Of a stretch of DNA of 64,000 nt, positions 15,210 through 23,621 are shown piece after piece (positions within the stretch are counted from its first letter, which is position 1; every line of letters starts with the position of its first letter). The stretch lies in the NCBI GenBank assembly GCA_049515655.1, contig JBEKTW010000018.1:1-64000 (forward strand). The letters run 5' to 3'. Under the pieces are notes generated by a model. It saw only the letters and a list, made by a program, of their open reading frames with translations. It had not been told where the DNA came from and ran no database searches. Origin of the DNA: JBEKTW01 sp049515655. Its GTDB lineage: Bacteria; Bacteroidota; Ignavibacteria; UBA10030; SZUA-254. Both the position numbers and the translations under genes were made by a program.

Positions 15210-16511
15210 ATGCTGAAATCCTTTTGCTTTCCCGCTTTGCTTACACTCTTGTTGTCCCTCCTCGCCTTTTCTCAACAACCGGCGAGGGTCATTGCCGTCA
15301 AATGTGGAAAATTGATAGACGGGAAAAGTGATAAAGTTCAAACAGATGTCACGATTCTCATCGAGGGCCGTACGGTCAAGAACGTCGGAGCGGTTACTCC
15401 CATTCCAGCCGGTGCCGAGGTTATCGACTTGAGCAATGCCACCGTTCTACCGGGACTCATCGATTGCCACACGCATGTGCTTCTGCAAGGAGACATCACC
15501 ACTCAGGATTACGACAATCAGCTCCTCAAGGAATCGATTCCCTACCGCACTCTCCGCGCGAGTGTTTCAGCTCGCACCGCTCTGATGAACGGCTTCACGA
15601 CAATCCGCGATCTCGAAACAGAAGGAGCGATGTATGCTGATGTCGATATCAAGAAAGCGATTAACAATGGAGTCATCATCGGTCCCCGGATGTTCGTTTC
15701 GACCCGTTCGCTAGATGTGACGGGCGCCTATCCGCTGCTCGGGTATTCGTGGGAGCTTCATATGCCGAACGGCGTGCAGGTGGTCGACGGTCCTGATGAA
15801 TGCCGCAAGGCTGTCCGCGAGGAGGTTGAGTTCGGGGCCGACTGGATCAAAGTGTATGCCGACCGGAGTTACTATTTCACGGAGGACGGTTCCCTGCGTA
15901 GTATTCTCACCTTCACCTTTGACGAGCTGAAAACGATTTGCGACGAAGCGCATAAGCTTCACAGGAAAGTCGCCTCACACGCCATAGGTCGCGATGGAAT
16001 CGAGAACTCGATTCGGGCCGGCGTAAGCACCATCGAGCACGGCGACGGCTTCGACGATGAGATGCTCGCGCTTGCCAAACAGAAGGGTGTCTACTGGTGC
16101 CCGACGTTGTTTGTGACGGAATATGTCGCTGAAGGGCGCGCCGCCGAGGGTCGCCCGATCTACAAACAGATGATCCAGCACCAGCGTGAGGCGTTCGCGA
16201 AAGGATTGAGAGCCGGCGTTAAGATTGCCTTTGGGACCGACGTGGGCGGATTTGCCTGGGATGTGAATCAGGCAAGGGAGTTTACTTCAATGGTAAAGAG
16301 CGGAATGACACCAATGCAAGCGATCAAGTCCGCGACGAGCGGCGCCGCCGACCTCCTCGATATGCAGGGAAAGCTGGGCGAGATCTCACCCGGCGCTTTC
16401 GCCGATATCGTCGCGGTCCAGGGTGATCCACTTCAGGATGTATCGTTACTCGAGCACGTGAAATTTGTGATGAAGGACGGGACCGTCTACAGAAATGAAT
16501 TGAAACATTGA
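15210..16511 (+). CDS. Exported metal-dependent amidohydrolase (prolidase/imidazolonepropionase-like)
   Basis: A 433-aa enzyme with signal peptide MLKSFCFPALLTLLLSLLAFSQ, so it acts in the periplasm or is surface-bound. The amidohydrolase-superfamily metal ligands are visible: LPGLIDCHTH (HxH), a Lys in DWIKVYAD positioned as the carboxylated bridging lysine, His in VASHAIG, His in STIEHGDGF, and Asp in FGTDVGGF. A C-terminal beta strand region, PGAFADIVAVQGDPL, completes the composite beta-sandwich. This subgroup includes Xaa-Arg/Xaa-Pro dipeptidases active on carboxyl-terminal residues, so a peptide substrate is plausible given the many peptidases nearby. The exact substrate is not readable from sequence. 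Confidence 0.88.
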   Translation: MLKSFCFPALLTLLLSLLAFSQQPARVIAVKCGKLIDGKSDKVQTDVTILIEGRTVKNVGAVTPIPAGAEVIDLSNATVLPGLIDCHTHVLLQGDITTQDYDNQLLKESIPYRTLRASVSARTALMNGFTTIRDLETEGAMYADVDIKKAINNGVIIGPRMFVSTRSLDVTGAYPLLGYSWELHMPNGVQVVDGPDECRKAVREEVEFGADWIKVYADRSYYFTEDGSLRSILTFTFDELKTICDEAHKLHRKVASHAIGRDGIENSIRAGVSTIEHGDGFDDEMLALAKQKGVYWCPTLFVTEYVAEGRAAEGRPIYKQMIQHQREAFAKGLRAGVKIAFGTDVGGFAWDVNQAREFTSMVKSGMTPMQAIKSATSGAADLLDMQGKLGEISPGAFADIVAVQGDPLQDVSLLEHVKFVMKDGTVYRNELKH

Positions 16512-16550
16512 AGTATTAATCCATTGAGTCATTGGGTTCATGAACACATT

Positions 16551-16874
16551 AAATAAGTGATGTTACGCAGAGTCGTTAATCTCAATGAAAAGTCTTAAAT
16601 TTGAACATCTAAACAAATCTTAAATCCGAATTTCCAAACTCTAAACAAATCCTAAATCTTAATATCGAAATTCAAAACTAGCACCAGGCGGCAGTATCCA
16701 AACCGAGACATCCCAAAAATTAAAAGAATGTTTGTTGTTCTGACGAAGTTCTGAGTTTTGGATTTGGAGCTTAGATTTTGTTTGAGATTTCGGATTTCGT
16801 GCTTCGGATTTATCTATGCTTTAGCGCTTCGGATTTTGAACATCGACGATAGTTTTGCGTAACGTCACTAAATA
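16551..16874. mobile_element. MITE-like element with 14-bp TIRs and 5-bp target duplication
   Basis: AGTGATGTTACGCA at 16556-16569 and TGCGTAACGTCACT at 16856-16869 are inverted repeats matching at 13 of 14 positions. The five bases outside each end are identical, AAATA at 16551-16555 and 16870-16874, as expected of a target-site duplication. The 314-bp element has no open frame; its interior is AT-rich with words like TCCGAAGCACTAAA and AATCCTAAACAAA on one strand in the left half and the reverse in the right half. It is non-autonomous; no matching transposase is in the window. Related degenerate copies lie at 20300, 39076 and 56701. Confidence 0.75.
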
Positions 16875-16896
16875 ATAATCATCCCGGAGAAACTCT

Positions 16897-18282
16897 ATGT
16901 ACAAATTCATTATTACGCTTAGCCTGCTGGCAGTTTGTGTTTGCGGGATTCGGGCACAGGATTCCGGCAGTATCACTCCCGCCGTTCTGGAGGATCTCGA
17001 GCGCTCCTGCGTTCCAGACGCTCAGCTGAGGGCAGCCCAGCATACCCTCGCACAGGTCGATGGAAACAAGGTCACCCAGAACTGGGAAAAGATCATCGGC
17101 GTGGATTCGTATTTTTCACTGCGGTTGAAAGACCAGAAAATCACCGACCAGAAACAAACCGGACGCTGCTGGATGTTTTCCGGACTGAATATCATCCGCC
17201 CCATTGTCACGAACAGACTAAATTCTGAGGATATCGAATTGTCTCAGAATTATCTTTATTTCTATGAAAAACTGGAAAAGGCAAACCTCTTCCTCGAAGG
17301 AATTATCCGGACGAGCGATAAGCCTTACACCGACCGTACGGTGGAATACCTGCTGAAGCAAAATGTTCAGGACGGTCAGAACTGGCTCGGCTTTGTCGAG
17401 CTCGTGAAGAAATATGGGGTCGTACCGAAAGACGTCATGCCGGAGACGTTCAGTTCTTCCAACTCGGGCCATGTGAACTATGTCCTCAGTCTGAAGCTCA
17501 AACAAGCCGCGATGAGGATTCGCCATGAAACTTCTCCCGGACAGATCGCGGTTCTCAAGAACCAGGCCCTCAAGGATGTGTACCGGATCCTTGCCGTCAA
17601 TTTTGGCTTGCCGGCGAAGGAGTTTCCCTGGCGGTACGAAACGAAGGAGAAGAAACTCTCCGAACTGAAAACCTACACACCACAGCAGTTCTTCAAAGAA
17701 ATTGTCGGGGACGCCCTCGATGATTACTACGCGCTCTATTCCATTCCGACGCTCGCGTTCGGAAAGAAATATGAAATTGAATTCGACAGAACCGTGAGCG
17801 ACCAGCCTAACATGTACTTCGTGAATTGTCCGCTTCAAGATCTGAAGGACTTCGCGAAAAAATCGCTGCTTGACAGCAACGCCGTGTGGTTCGGTTGTGA
17901 CGTCGGCCAGCAGTCCAGCTCGGAGAACGGAGTGATGACGCCCTCCCTATACGATTACGAGTCGCTGTACGGTATGGATTTCACGCTCTCCCGGAAGGAT
18001 CTCTTCGAAACGTATTCCAGCATCCCGACCCACAATATGGTCTTCACCGGCATCGATATCGTGGAAGGAAAAGTGAAGAAATGGCTTGTCGAGAATTCCT
18101 GGGGCGACACGAGGGGGAAACACGGGTACTTCTATATGCTTGACGATTGGTTCGACAATTACGTACAGGTGGTTGTAGTGCAAAAGAAATACATTCCCAA
18201 GGATGTTCTTGCGCTCTTCAAGAGCAAAGCCGAAGTGCTTCCGCCCTGGGATCCGATGGTAAAGGTTGTCAATATGGAGTAG
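16897..18282 (+). CDS. pepC: Exported C1-family cysteine peptidase (aminopeptidase C / bleomycin hydrolase type)
   Basis: A 461-aa papain-fold aminopeptidase of the bleomycin-hydrolase group (C1B). A signal peptide (MYKFIITLSLLAVCVCGIRAQ) shows that it is exported, unlike classic cytosolic PepC. The catalytic residues are present: Gln85 and Cys91 in TDQKQTGRCWMFSGLN, His379 in PTHNMVFTG and Asn400 in VENSWGD. The helical insert typical of the hexameric family (about 100-330) is complete. Exported homologues are common in Bacteroidota and are thought to trim peptides. A GGAGAA precedes the ATG, and the MITE-like element ends just upstream, so its right end may supply promoter sequence. Confidence 0.9.
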   Translation: MYKFIITLSLLAVCVCGIRAQDSGSITPAVLEDLERSCVPDAQLRAAQHTLAQVDGNKVTQNWEKIIGVDSYFSLRLKDQKITDQKQTGRCWMFSGLNIIRPIVTNRLNSEDIELSQNYLYFYEKLEKANLFLEGIIRTSDKPYTDRTVEYLLKQNVQDGQNWLGFVELVKKYGVVPKDVMPETFSSSNSGHVNYVLSLKLKQAAMRIRHETSPGQIAVLKNQALKDVYRILAVNFGLPAKEFPWRYETKEKKLSELKTYTPQQFFKEIVGDALDDYYALYSIPTLAFGKKYEIEFDRTVSDQPNMYFVNCPLQDLKDFAKKSLLDSNAVWFGCDVGQQSSSENGVMTPSLYDYESLYGMDFTLSRKDLFETYSSIPTHNMVFTGIDIVEGKVKKWLVENSWGDTRGKHGYFYMLDDWFDNYVQVVVVQKKYIPKDVLALFKSKAEVLPPWDPMVKVVNME

Positions 18283-18295
18283 TGTCGTGTCCTTG

Positions 18296-18450
18296 CGAAT
18301 TGCATGATTTATCCATTAACTCATTGATTCATTGAAAAATTGGTGCATTTACTCATTGTAGGATTGATGCGCTGGGTCATTGATTCAATGAATGAAATGT
18401 TCCGATGAAAAAATGGGAAAATTGTTTCAATGAATCAATGATAAAATGTA
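18296..18450. repeat. AT-rich region of CATTGATTCATTG-type words
   Basis: The gap between the C1 peptidase and the DUF4153 gene consists largely of repeated, both-strand words such as ATTCATTGA, TCATTGATTCAATGAATGA and CAATGAATCAATGA. Similar words occur at 16511-16545 and 20575-20610, each next to a repeat element. No open frame is supported. Confidence 0.6.
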
Positions 18451-18472
18451 ATAACAATAATCGGGGATTGCC

Positions 18473-20296
18473 ATGAAATTGCCATCGATCCAACAGCTTG
18501 TTCAGGATTCCAGCCGCACTTTTCTTCGTTTTCCGCTTGTCATCATTGCTGCTGCAGCCGGGACTGTTTGCGCCCTGATCCTGGTCGATTACGAAGGCCC
18601 TCACGCAGCAACGGTCGTGTTCAAGATTCTCTGGGCTTCAGTACTGGGGATACCGCTCCTTACCGGGGTCCGTTTGGTAGCAGGGAAAAATAAATGGGCG
18701 GGTATGGCCCGATTTGTATCGGATAGTATCGCTCTGATCTTGCTCATCGGATATGCATTTTCTGTCCCGTCAGACCTTGCGGACGCCCCGGGTATCCATC
18801 TTATCCGTCTTCTGGTCCTTGCCATTGCTTGCCACTTCTTCGTCGCGTTTGCGCCGTTTGCTGGCGGGAGCAATGTTGATGGATTTTGGCAGTATAACAA
18901 GACCCTCTTTTATCGGATTCTCAGCGCCATCCTGTTTTCGATCGTCCTGTATGCGGGATTTTCACTTGCGCTTGCCGCGCTCGACCATCTTTTTGGTATG
19001 AATATTCCGGGAAAACGCTACCTTGAACTCTGGATTCTAATAAACGGGATGTTCACGACATGGTTCTTCCTCGCGGGAATACCGTTGGACCTGGACGGCC
19101 TCGATGCTCTGACCGACTATCCAAAGGGCATCAGGATTTTTGCCCAGCACATTCTGTTTCCCCTGGTGATTGTATACGTTGTCATTCTCTACGCCTACCT
19201 CGCTAAGATTCTCATCGCCTGGGACTGGCCTCAGGGATGGGTGAGCAAACTGATCCTGGGATTCTCCGCGACCGGCATTCTTTCTCTCCTGCTGCTTCAC
19301 CCGATTCGCGATCGTGCTGAGAATGTCTGGATCGGGAAGGTGTCGCGATGGTTTTATGTCGTGTTGATCCCTCTTGTCGTGATGCTCTTCTTTGCGGTAT
19401 GGAGGAGGATATCGGAATACGGAACGACCGAGGGAAGGTATATCGCAATGGCTCTCGGCGTCTGGCTCGCCGCAATGGCTGCGTATTTCATTCTCAGCAG
19501 GACGAAGAATATCAGAGCCATTCCTGCCTCCCTCTGTGTATTTTCGTTGCTCGTGAGTTACGGCCCGTGGGGAATGTTTGAGGTCTCGGAGAAAAGCCAG
19601 GTAGAGCGGCTCCGGGGACTGCTCACCAGGAATTCCATTCTTGTTGACGGAACGGTAAGAAAAGCAGAGTCGGCCGTGTCCTACGAGGCAACAAAGCAGA
19701 TCTGCTCAATCCTCACGTATTTGCATGATATCCACGGTTATGACCGCATTCAGCCGTGGTTCCATGAAAGTATCATGAATGAGCCTGCCAGTGGTCTATC
19801 AAGAGCCAAGGGACCCGAGCTCGTGACGAAAATGATGGGAATTGAATATGTCGCCGTCTGGCAATCGTCCGCCGCGGACTGGTTCTCGCTCAGCGCAAAA
19901 TACAATGCTGCGATCGATGTCGAAGGATATGACCGGATGCTGTGTGCTCAGCATTTCAATACATCGGATATGAAGAAGGTTTTTTCGGATGAATCGATCG
20001 CATGTCGACTTAACTCAGGGCTGGACACGATGACCTTTCTAGCAACACGGGACGGGAAACCGGTGGATTCATTGCTCATCGATGTGCGCCAGCTTCTGGA
20101 TAAGCTCATGAAGGATTACGGAAACACGAACGCCGGCAACATTCCGCCGGATAAAATGTCGGCGAGCAATGCGAAGGGGGAGATGAAGGTGAAAGTCTAT
20201 TTCCGTCGCGTCGATGGCCGGAGACGGGATAACAAGGTGACACTCAATTCATATGAAGCAGATATATTGTATTCAACAACAAAACCAAAGGAATGA
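18473..20296 (+). CDS. DUF4153 multi-pass membrane protein
   Basis: A 607-aa protein with about ten hydrophobic segments in its first two thirds (for example LVIIAAAAGTVCALILV, FYVVLIPLVVMLFFAVW and YIAMALGVWLAAMAAYFIL), then a soluble C-terminal domain of about 200 residues beginning around EKSQVERLRGLL. The layout and the motif SVALYAGFSLALAALD-like second helix block fit DUF4153, a family of unknown function common in Bacteroidota and Firmicutes. No signal peptide is cut; the first helix is likely the first span. The soluble part ends in a basic tail. A transport or sensor role cannot be deduced. Confidence 0.8.
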   Translation: MKLPSIQQLVQDSSRTFLRFPLVIIAAAAGTVCALILVDYEGPHAATVVFKILWASVLGIPLLTGVRLVAGKNKWAGMARFVSDSIALILLIGYAFSVPSDLADAPGIHLIRLLVLAIACHFFVAFAPFAGGSNVDGFWQYNKTLFYRILSAILFSIVLYAGFSLALAALDHLFGMNIPGKRYLELWILINGMFTTWFFLAGIPLDLDGLDALTDYPKGIRIFAQHILFPLVIVYVVILYAYLAKILIAWDWPQGWVSKLILGFSATGILSLLLLHPIRDRAENVWIGKVSRWFYVVLIPLVVMLFFAVWRRISEYGTTEGRYIAMALGVWLAAMAAYFILSRTKNIRAIPASLCVFSLLVSYGPWGMFEVSEKSQVERLRGLLTRNSILVDGTVRKAESAVSYEATKQICSILTYLHDIHGYDRIQPWFHESIMNEPASGLSRAKGPELVTKMMGIEYVAVWQSSAADWFSLSAKYNAAIDVEGYDRMLCAQHFNTSDMKKVFSDESIACRLNSGLDTMTFLATRDGKPVDSLLIDVRQLLDKLMKDYGNTNAGNIPPDKMSASNAKGEMKVKVYFRRVDGRRRDNKVTLNSYEADILYSTTKPKE

Positions 20297-20299
20297 ATA

Positions 20300-20567
20300 A
20301 TTAAACTCAGAAAGGACAGTTCTCGACGTCCAAAATCCGAAGCACTAAATTCGAAATCCTAAACAAAATCCAAGCACGAAATCCCAAATTCAAAAACGTC
20401 AATCGCGTATCGAATTAACTGATGAAACATTTTGGAGCGATAAGAAAAGAATCATCGAGACAGATCCTGGTTTGGAATTTAGACATTAGGGTTTGGGATT
20501 TGTTTAGTTATTCGATATTCGGATTTAGATTTTTTCCCTCAGAGTCATGAAGCTGCGCAACATCACT
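20300..20567. repeat. Degenerate copy of the MITE-like family
   Basis: TGCGCAACATCACT at 20554-20567 matches the family terminal repeat at 13 of 14 positions. CGACGTCCAAAATCCGAAGC near 20322 matches the inner left sequence of the other copies. GAATA occurs just outside both ends (20295-20299 and 20568-20572), but the left terminal repeat itself is too diverged to recognise. The 340-bp gap between the DUF4153 gene and the next gene contains nothing else. Confidence 0.55.
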
Positions 20568-20636
20568 GAATAAATAATTCATTGCATGATTGCCTCAATG
20601 ATTCAATCGATTAATGAACAATGATCAAATAACAAA

Positions 20637-21122
20637 ATGACAAAACCCCGTCCCGGCATACTGGTATTGCTTGCTTTTCTTCTGTCGATACCATTAAACG
20701 CGCAGACAATGAAATCCACGGATTCAACGGCGGCAAAAGAAATCCGCCTTGTCCTTTTGCAGCAGGCCGACGCCTGGAATTCCGGCAACATCGATGGCTA
20801 CATGGAGGGATACTGGAAATCCGACAGCCTGTTGTTCACCAGCGGCGGAAACATTCAGCGCGGCTGGCAAGCAACGCTCAAAAAATACAGGAAGAGTTAT
20901 GGCACAAAGGCGGAAATGGGGACGTTAAAATTTTCTCAGCTCGGAATAAACTTGTTATCTTCAGAATCCGCCTGGGTGCTCGGACACTGGGAGTTGGTAA
21001 GGCAAAATGACCATCCGGAAGGGGTCTTCACGCTAATACTCAGAAAGTTTCCCGACGGATGGAAAATAATTCACGACCACACGTCGAGCAATTCAAAATT
21101 GGAAAATCAAAATAAGAAATAG
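20637..21122 (+). CDS. Exported DUF4440/SnoaL-like protein
   Basis: A 161-aa protein with a signal peptide (PGILVLLAFLLSIPLNAQ) and one cystatin-like NTF2 fold. The pattern IRLVLLQQADAWNSGNIDGYMEGYW, then SDSLLFTSGG and a final strand block WVLGHWELVR and FTLILRKFPDGWKIIHDHTS, is typical of DUF4440 proteins, many of which are small ligand-binding or ketosteroid-isomerase-like domains. No catalytic residues can be assigned. It is followed after 16 bp by purC, but the products have no evident functional link. Confidence 0.78.
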   Translation: MTKPRPGILVLLAFLLSIPLNAQTMKSTDSTAAKEIRLVLLQQADAWNSGNIDGYMEGYWKSDSLLFTSGGNIQRGWQATLKKYRKSYGTKAEMGTLKFSQLGINLLSSESAWVLGHWELVRQNDHPEGVFTLILRKFPDGWKIIHDHTSSNSKLENQNKK

Positions 21123-21138
21123 GAATAAAACAACGGTA

Positions 21139-22059
21139 ATGCCTCCATCCACAATGCTCCATCCTCAATCTGTCGAGGTTGTTTATCAAACGAACTTTCC
21201 AACCCTGAAGCTCTTGAAGCGCGGAAAGGTACGTGACATTTACGATCTTGGCGAACATCTTCTCATCGTTGCCACGGACCGGCTTTCGGCGTTCGATGTG
21301 GTCATGCCCCAGCCAATTCCCGATAAGGGAAAAGTGCTGAATCAGATCTCGAATTTTTGGTTCGAGGTGATGAAATCCATTGTCCCGAATCATATCGTGA
21401 ACACGGACATCGGCGAGTTTCCGGCGGCATGTCAGCCGTACGGGAAGCAGCTGGGCGGTCGCAGCGTCGTCGTCAGGAAGGCGAAACCTCTGACGGTTGA
21501 GTGTATTGTTCGCGGATACCTGGCGGGATCAGGATGGAACGAATACAAGCGTACGAAATCCATCTGTGGTATTTCGGTGCCTGCCGGTCTTCTCGAATCA
21601 TCGAGGCTCCCCGAGCCGATATTTACGCCGTCGACGAAGGCGGATGCCGGTCATGATGAGAACATCAGCTTCGAGGAAGTTGTCGGATTGGTGGGAAAAC
21701 ATTACGCGGAAAAAATAAAGTACCTCTCAATTCAAATATACAAACGGGCATGCGAGATCGCGGAGGCGCGGGGCATCATCATCGCCGACACGAAAATGGA
21801 GTTCGGGGTATTCAATAACGAGTTGATAGTGATCGACGAGTTGCTCACGCCCGATTCCTCAAGATTCTGGTCTCTCGCGACGTACAAACCGGGGAGCACT
21901 CAAAATAACTATGACAAGCAATTCGTCCGTGATTATCTTCTTTCCATCAATTTCAACAAGCAGCCGCCCGGACCGGAATTGCCCCCGGAAGTCATTCAAA
22001 GAACCTCGGAATTATACCGGGAGGCCTTGAGAAAACTCACCGGACAGGAGGTGAAGTAA
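21139..22059 (+). CDS. purC: SAICAR synthetase
   Basis: PurC ligates aspartate to CAIR in de novo purine synthesis. The 306-aa form matches the longer eukaryote-like/bacterial type I enzyme. Motifs include LLKRGKVRDIYDLGEHLLIVATDRLSAFDVVMP at the ATP site, VVRKAKPLTVECIVRGYLAGSGW, and the C-terminal IIADTKMEFGV and DELLTPDSSRFW. No key segment is missing. The ATG at 21139 lacks a strong Shine-Dalgarno; MLHPQSVEV a few codons later is an alternative start. A GC-rich hairpin follows 80 bp after the stop. Confidence 0.95.
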   Translation: MPPSTMLHPQSVEVVYQTNFPTLKLLKRGKVRDIYDLGEHLLIVATDRLSAFDVVMPQPIPDKGKVLNQISNFWFEVMKSIVPNHIVNTDIGEFPAACQPYGKQLGGRSVVVRKAKPLTVECIVRGYLAGSGWNEYKRTKSICGISVPAGLLESSRLPEPIFTPSTKADAGHDENISFEEVVGLVGKHYAEKIKYLSIQIYKRACEIAEARGIIIADTKMEFGVFNNELIVIDELLTPDSSRFWSLATYKPGSTQNNYDKQFVRDYLLSINFNKQPPGPELPPEVIQRTSELYREALRKLTGQEVK

Positions 22060-22138
22060 TTCTCAGATAGCATCTTTCGCTTCTTTTTCGTACTTTTTGG
22101 GGCAACAAAAGGACGAAAGCTGCGTAGTACAAGTCAGT

Positions 22139-22166
22139 CCGGACGGGCGTTGAGCACGCCGTCCGG
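22139..22166 (+). terminator. GC-rich hairpin downstream of purC
   Basis: CCGGACGGGCG pairs with CGCCGTCCGG (one bulged G) around a short loop. There is no T-tract after it, so it may act as an RNA-stability element or Rho-assisted stop and not as a classic intrinsic terminator. Confidence 0.4.
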
Positions 22167-22256
22167 CCCGTCAACCAAAGAATTCTTGACGCGTAATTCC
22201 CATCGAATTTCAACAATAAACCACAAATCTCAGAAATACTTCCTATGGAGCATACC

Positions 22257-23621
22257 ATGTTTCGCCTAACAGGAATACTCCTTCTTCTCGTTATTCCTGC
22301 CGCATTGATGCTTGCCGGCGGGAATGAAAAGGGGGGGTCGAAGATTTTTCCCTTTCCTATTCATCAGGTCACTCTTGATAACGGTTTAAAAATCATCTCG
22401 ATACCGTTTGCCAGCCCGGGCATCGTGGCGTATTATACGGTCGTGCGGACAGGGTCGCGCAATGAGGTCGAACCCGGCAAATCGGGCTTCGCCCATTTCT
22501 TTGAGCACATGATGTTCAGAGGAACCGAAAAGTATCCGAAAGATAAGTTCAACGATGTTCTGAAATCCATCGGCGCCGATAACAATGCTTTCACTTCGGA
22601 CGACCAGACCATTTACCATACCTTCGCCAGTTCCGCAGCGCTCGAACAAATGATGGATATCGAATCCGACAGGTTCATGAACCTGAAATATTCGGAAGAG
22701 GACTTTAAGACCGAAGCAGGAGCGATCCTCGGAGAATACAACAAGAATTCATCCAATCCATTTCAGACCATCGAAGAAAAAATGCGCGATGCCGCGTACG
22801 AAGTTCACACCTATAAACACACCACGATGGGATTTTTGAAGGACATCGTGGATATGCCGAACCAGTATGAGTACAGCCTGAAGTTCTTCGATCGCTGGTA
22901 CCGTCCTGAGAATTGTGCCGTCATCGTGGTCGGAGATTTCGACCAGCAGAAGCTCATCGCACTCGCGAAGAAGTACTACGGTCCCTGGAAGAGGGGGAGC
23001 TACACGCTGGAAATTCCGCCCGAGCCGCCCCAGAAGGAAGAAAAATTTGTGAAGATACCCTGGAAGGCAAGAACGCTGTCGATTCTGGCTATCGGATACC
23101 ACGGACCTGCCTTCAGCGACAAGAACATCGACATGCCGGCGATGGACCTTCTCTCGCAGTTGTTCTTTTCGGAGACGTCGGACCTCTACCGGCAGCTTGT
23201 CGTCAAAGAGCAAGTTGTCGACGCCCTGGGGGCCGACAATTCCGACAATCGTGACCCCAACTTGTTCGATATCTATGCCCGTGTGAAGGATCCCAAGAAC
23301 ATCGATAAAGTGCGTGACGCGATTTACGCAACTCTCGGAGAAGCGAAAACGAAGCCGGTATCCGCACGGCGGCTTGCGTCAATCAAATCTCACATGAAAT
23401 ACCAGTACGCGATGGGGTTGGATAATGCCAATAGTATCGCCGGCAGTATCGCGCACTATGTCGAGCTCACCGGAGACCCGAACTCGGTCAACAAAATCTA
23501 CGCTTTATATGACAAGGTCACTCCCAAGAATATCACAGATGTCGCGAAGAAGTACTTCGCAACAAATAACCGGACGGTTGTACTTTTAACACAGGAAGAA
23601 GCGAAGGAGGGACAACAATGA
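22257..23621 (+). CDS. M16 zinc peptidase, catalytic member of a pair
   Basis: An exported pitrilysin-type peptidase. It has a signal peptide (MFRLTGILLLLVIPAALMLAGG) and the inverted zinc motif HFFEH in GFAHFFEHMMFRGTEK, with the third ligand Glu in EAGAILGEY about 75 residues on. The second M16 half-domain follows (RPENCAVIVVGDF, then LYRQLVVKEQVVDAL). The start at 22257 is preferred over the ATG at 22245 because a GGAG at 22247-22250 sits at the right distance and yields a good signal peptide. It overlaps the next gene by ATGA, and the two most likely form a heterodimer in which this chain supplies the metal. Substrates are probably oligopeptides in the periplasm. Confidence 0.92.
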   Translation: MFRLTGILLLLVIPAALMLAGGNEKGGSKIFPFPIHQVTLDNGLKIISIPFASPGIVAYYTVVRTGSRNEVEPGKSGFAHFFEHMMFRGTEKYPKDKFNDVLKSIGADNNAFTSDDQTIYHTFASSAALEQMMDIESDRFMNLKYSEEDFKTEAGAILGEYNKNSSNPFQTIEEKMRDAAYEVHTYKHTTMGFLKDIVDMPNQYEYSLKFFDRWYRPENCAVIVVGDFDQQKLIALAKKYYGPWKRGSYTLEIPPEPPQKEEKFVKIPWKARTLSILAIGYHGPAFSDKNIDMPAMDLLSQLFFSETSDLYRQLVVKEQVVDALGADNSDNRDPNLFDIYARVKDPKNIDKVRDAIYATLGEAKTKPVSARRLASIKSHMKYQYAMGLDNANSIAGSIAHYVELTGDPNSVNKIYALYDKVTPKNITDVAKKYFATNNRTVVLLTQEEAKEGQQ

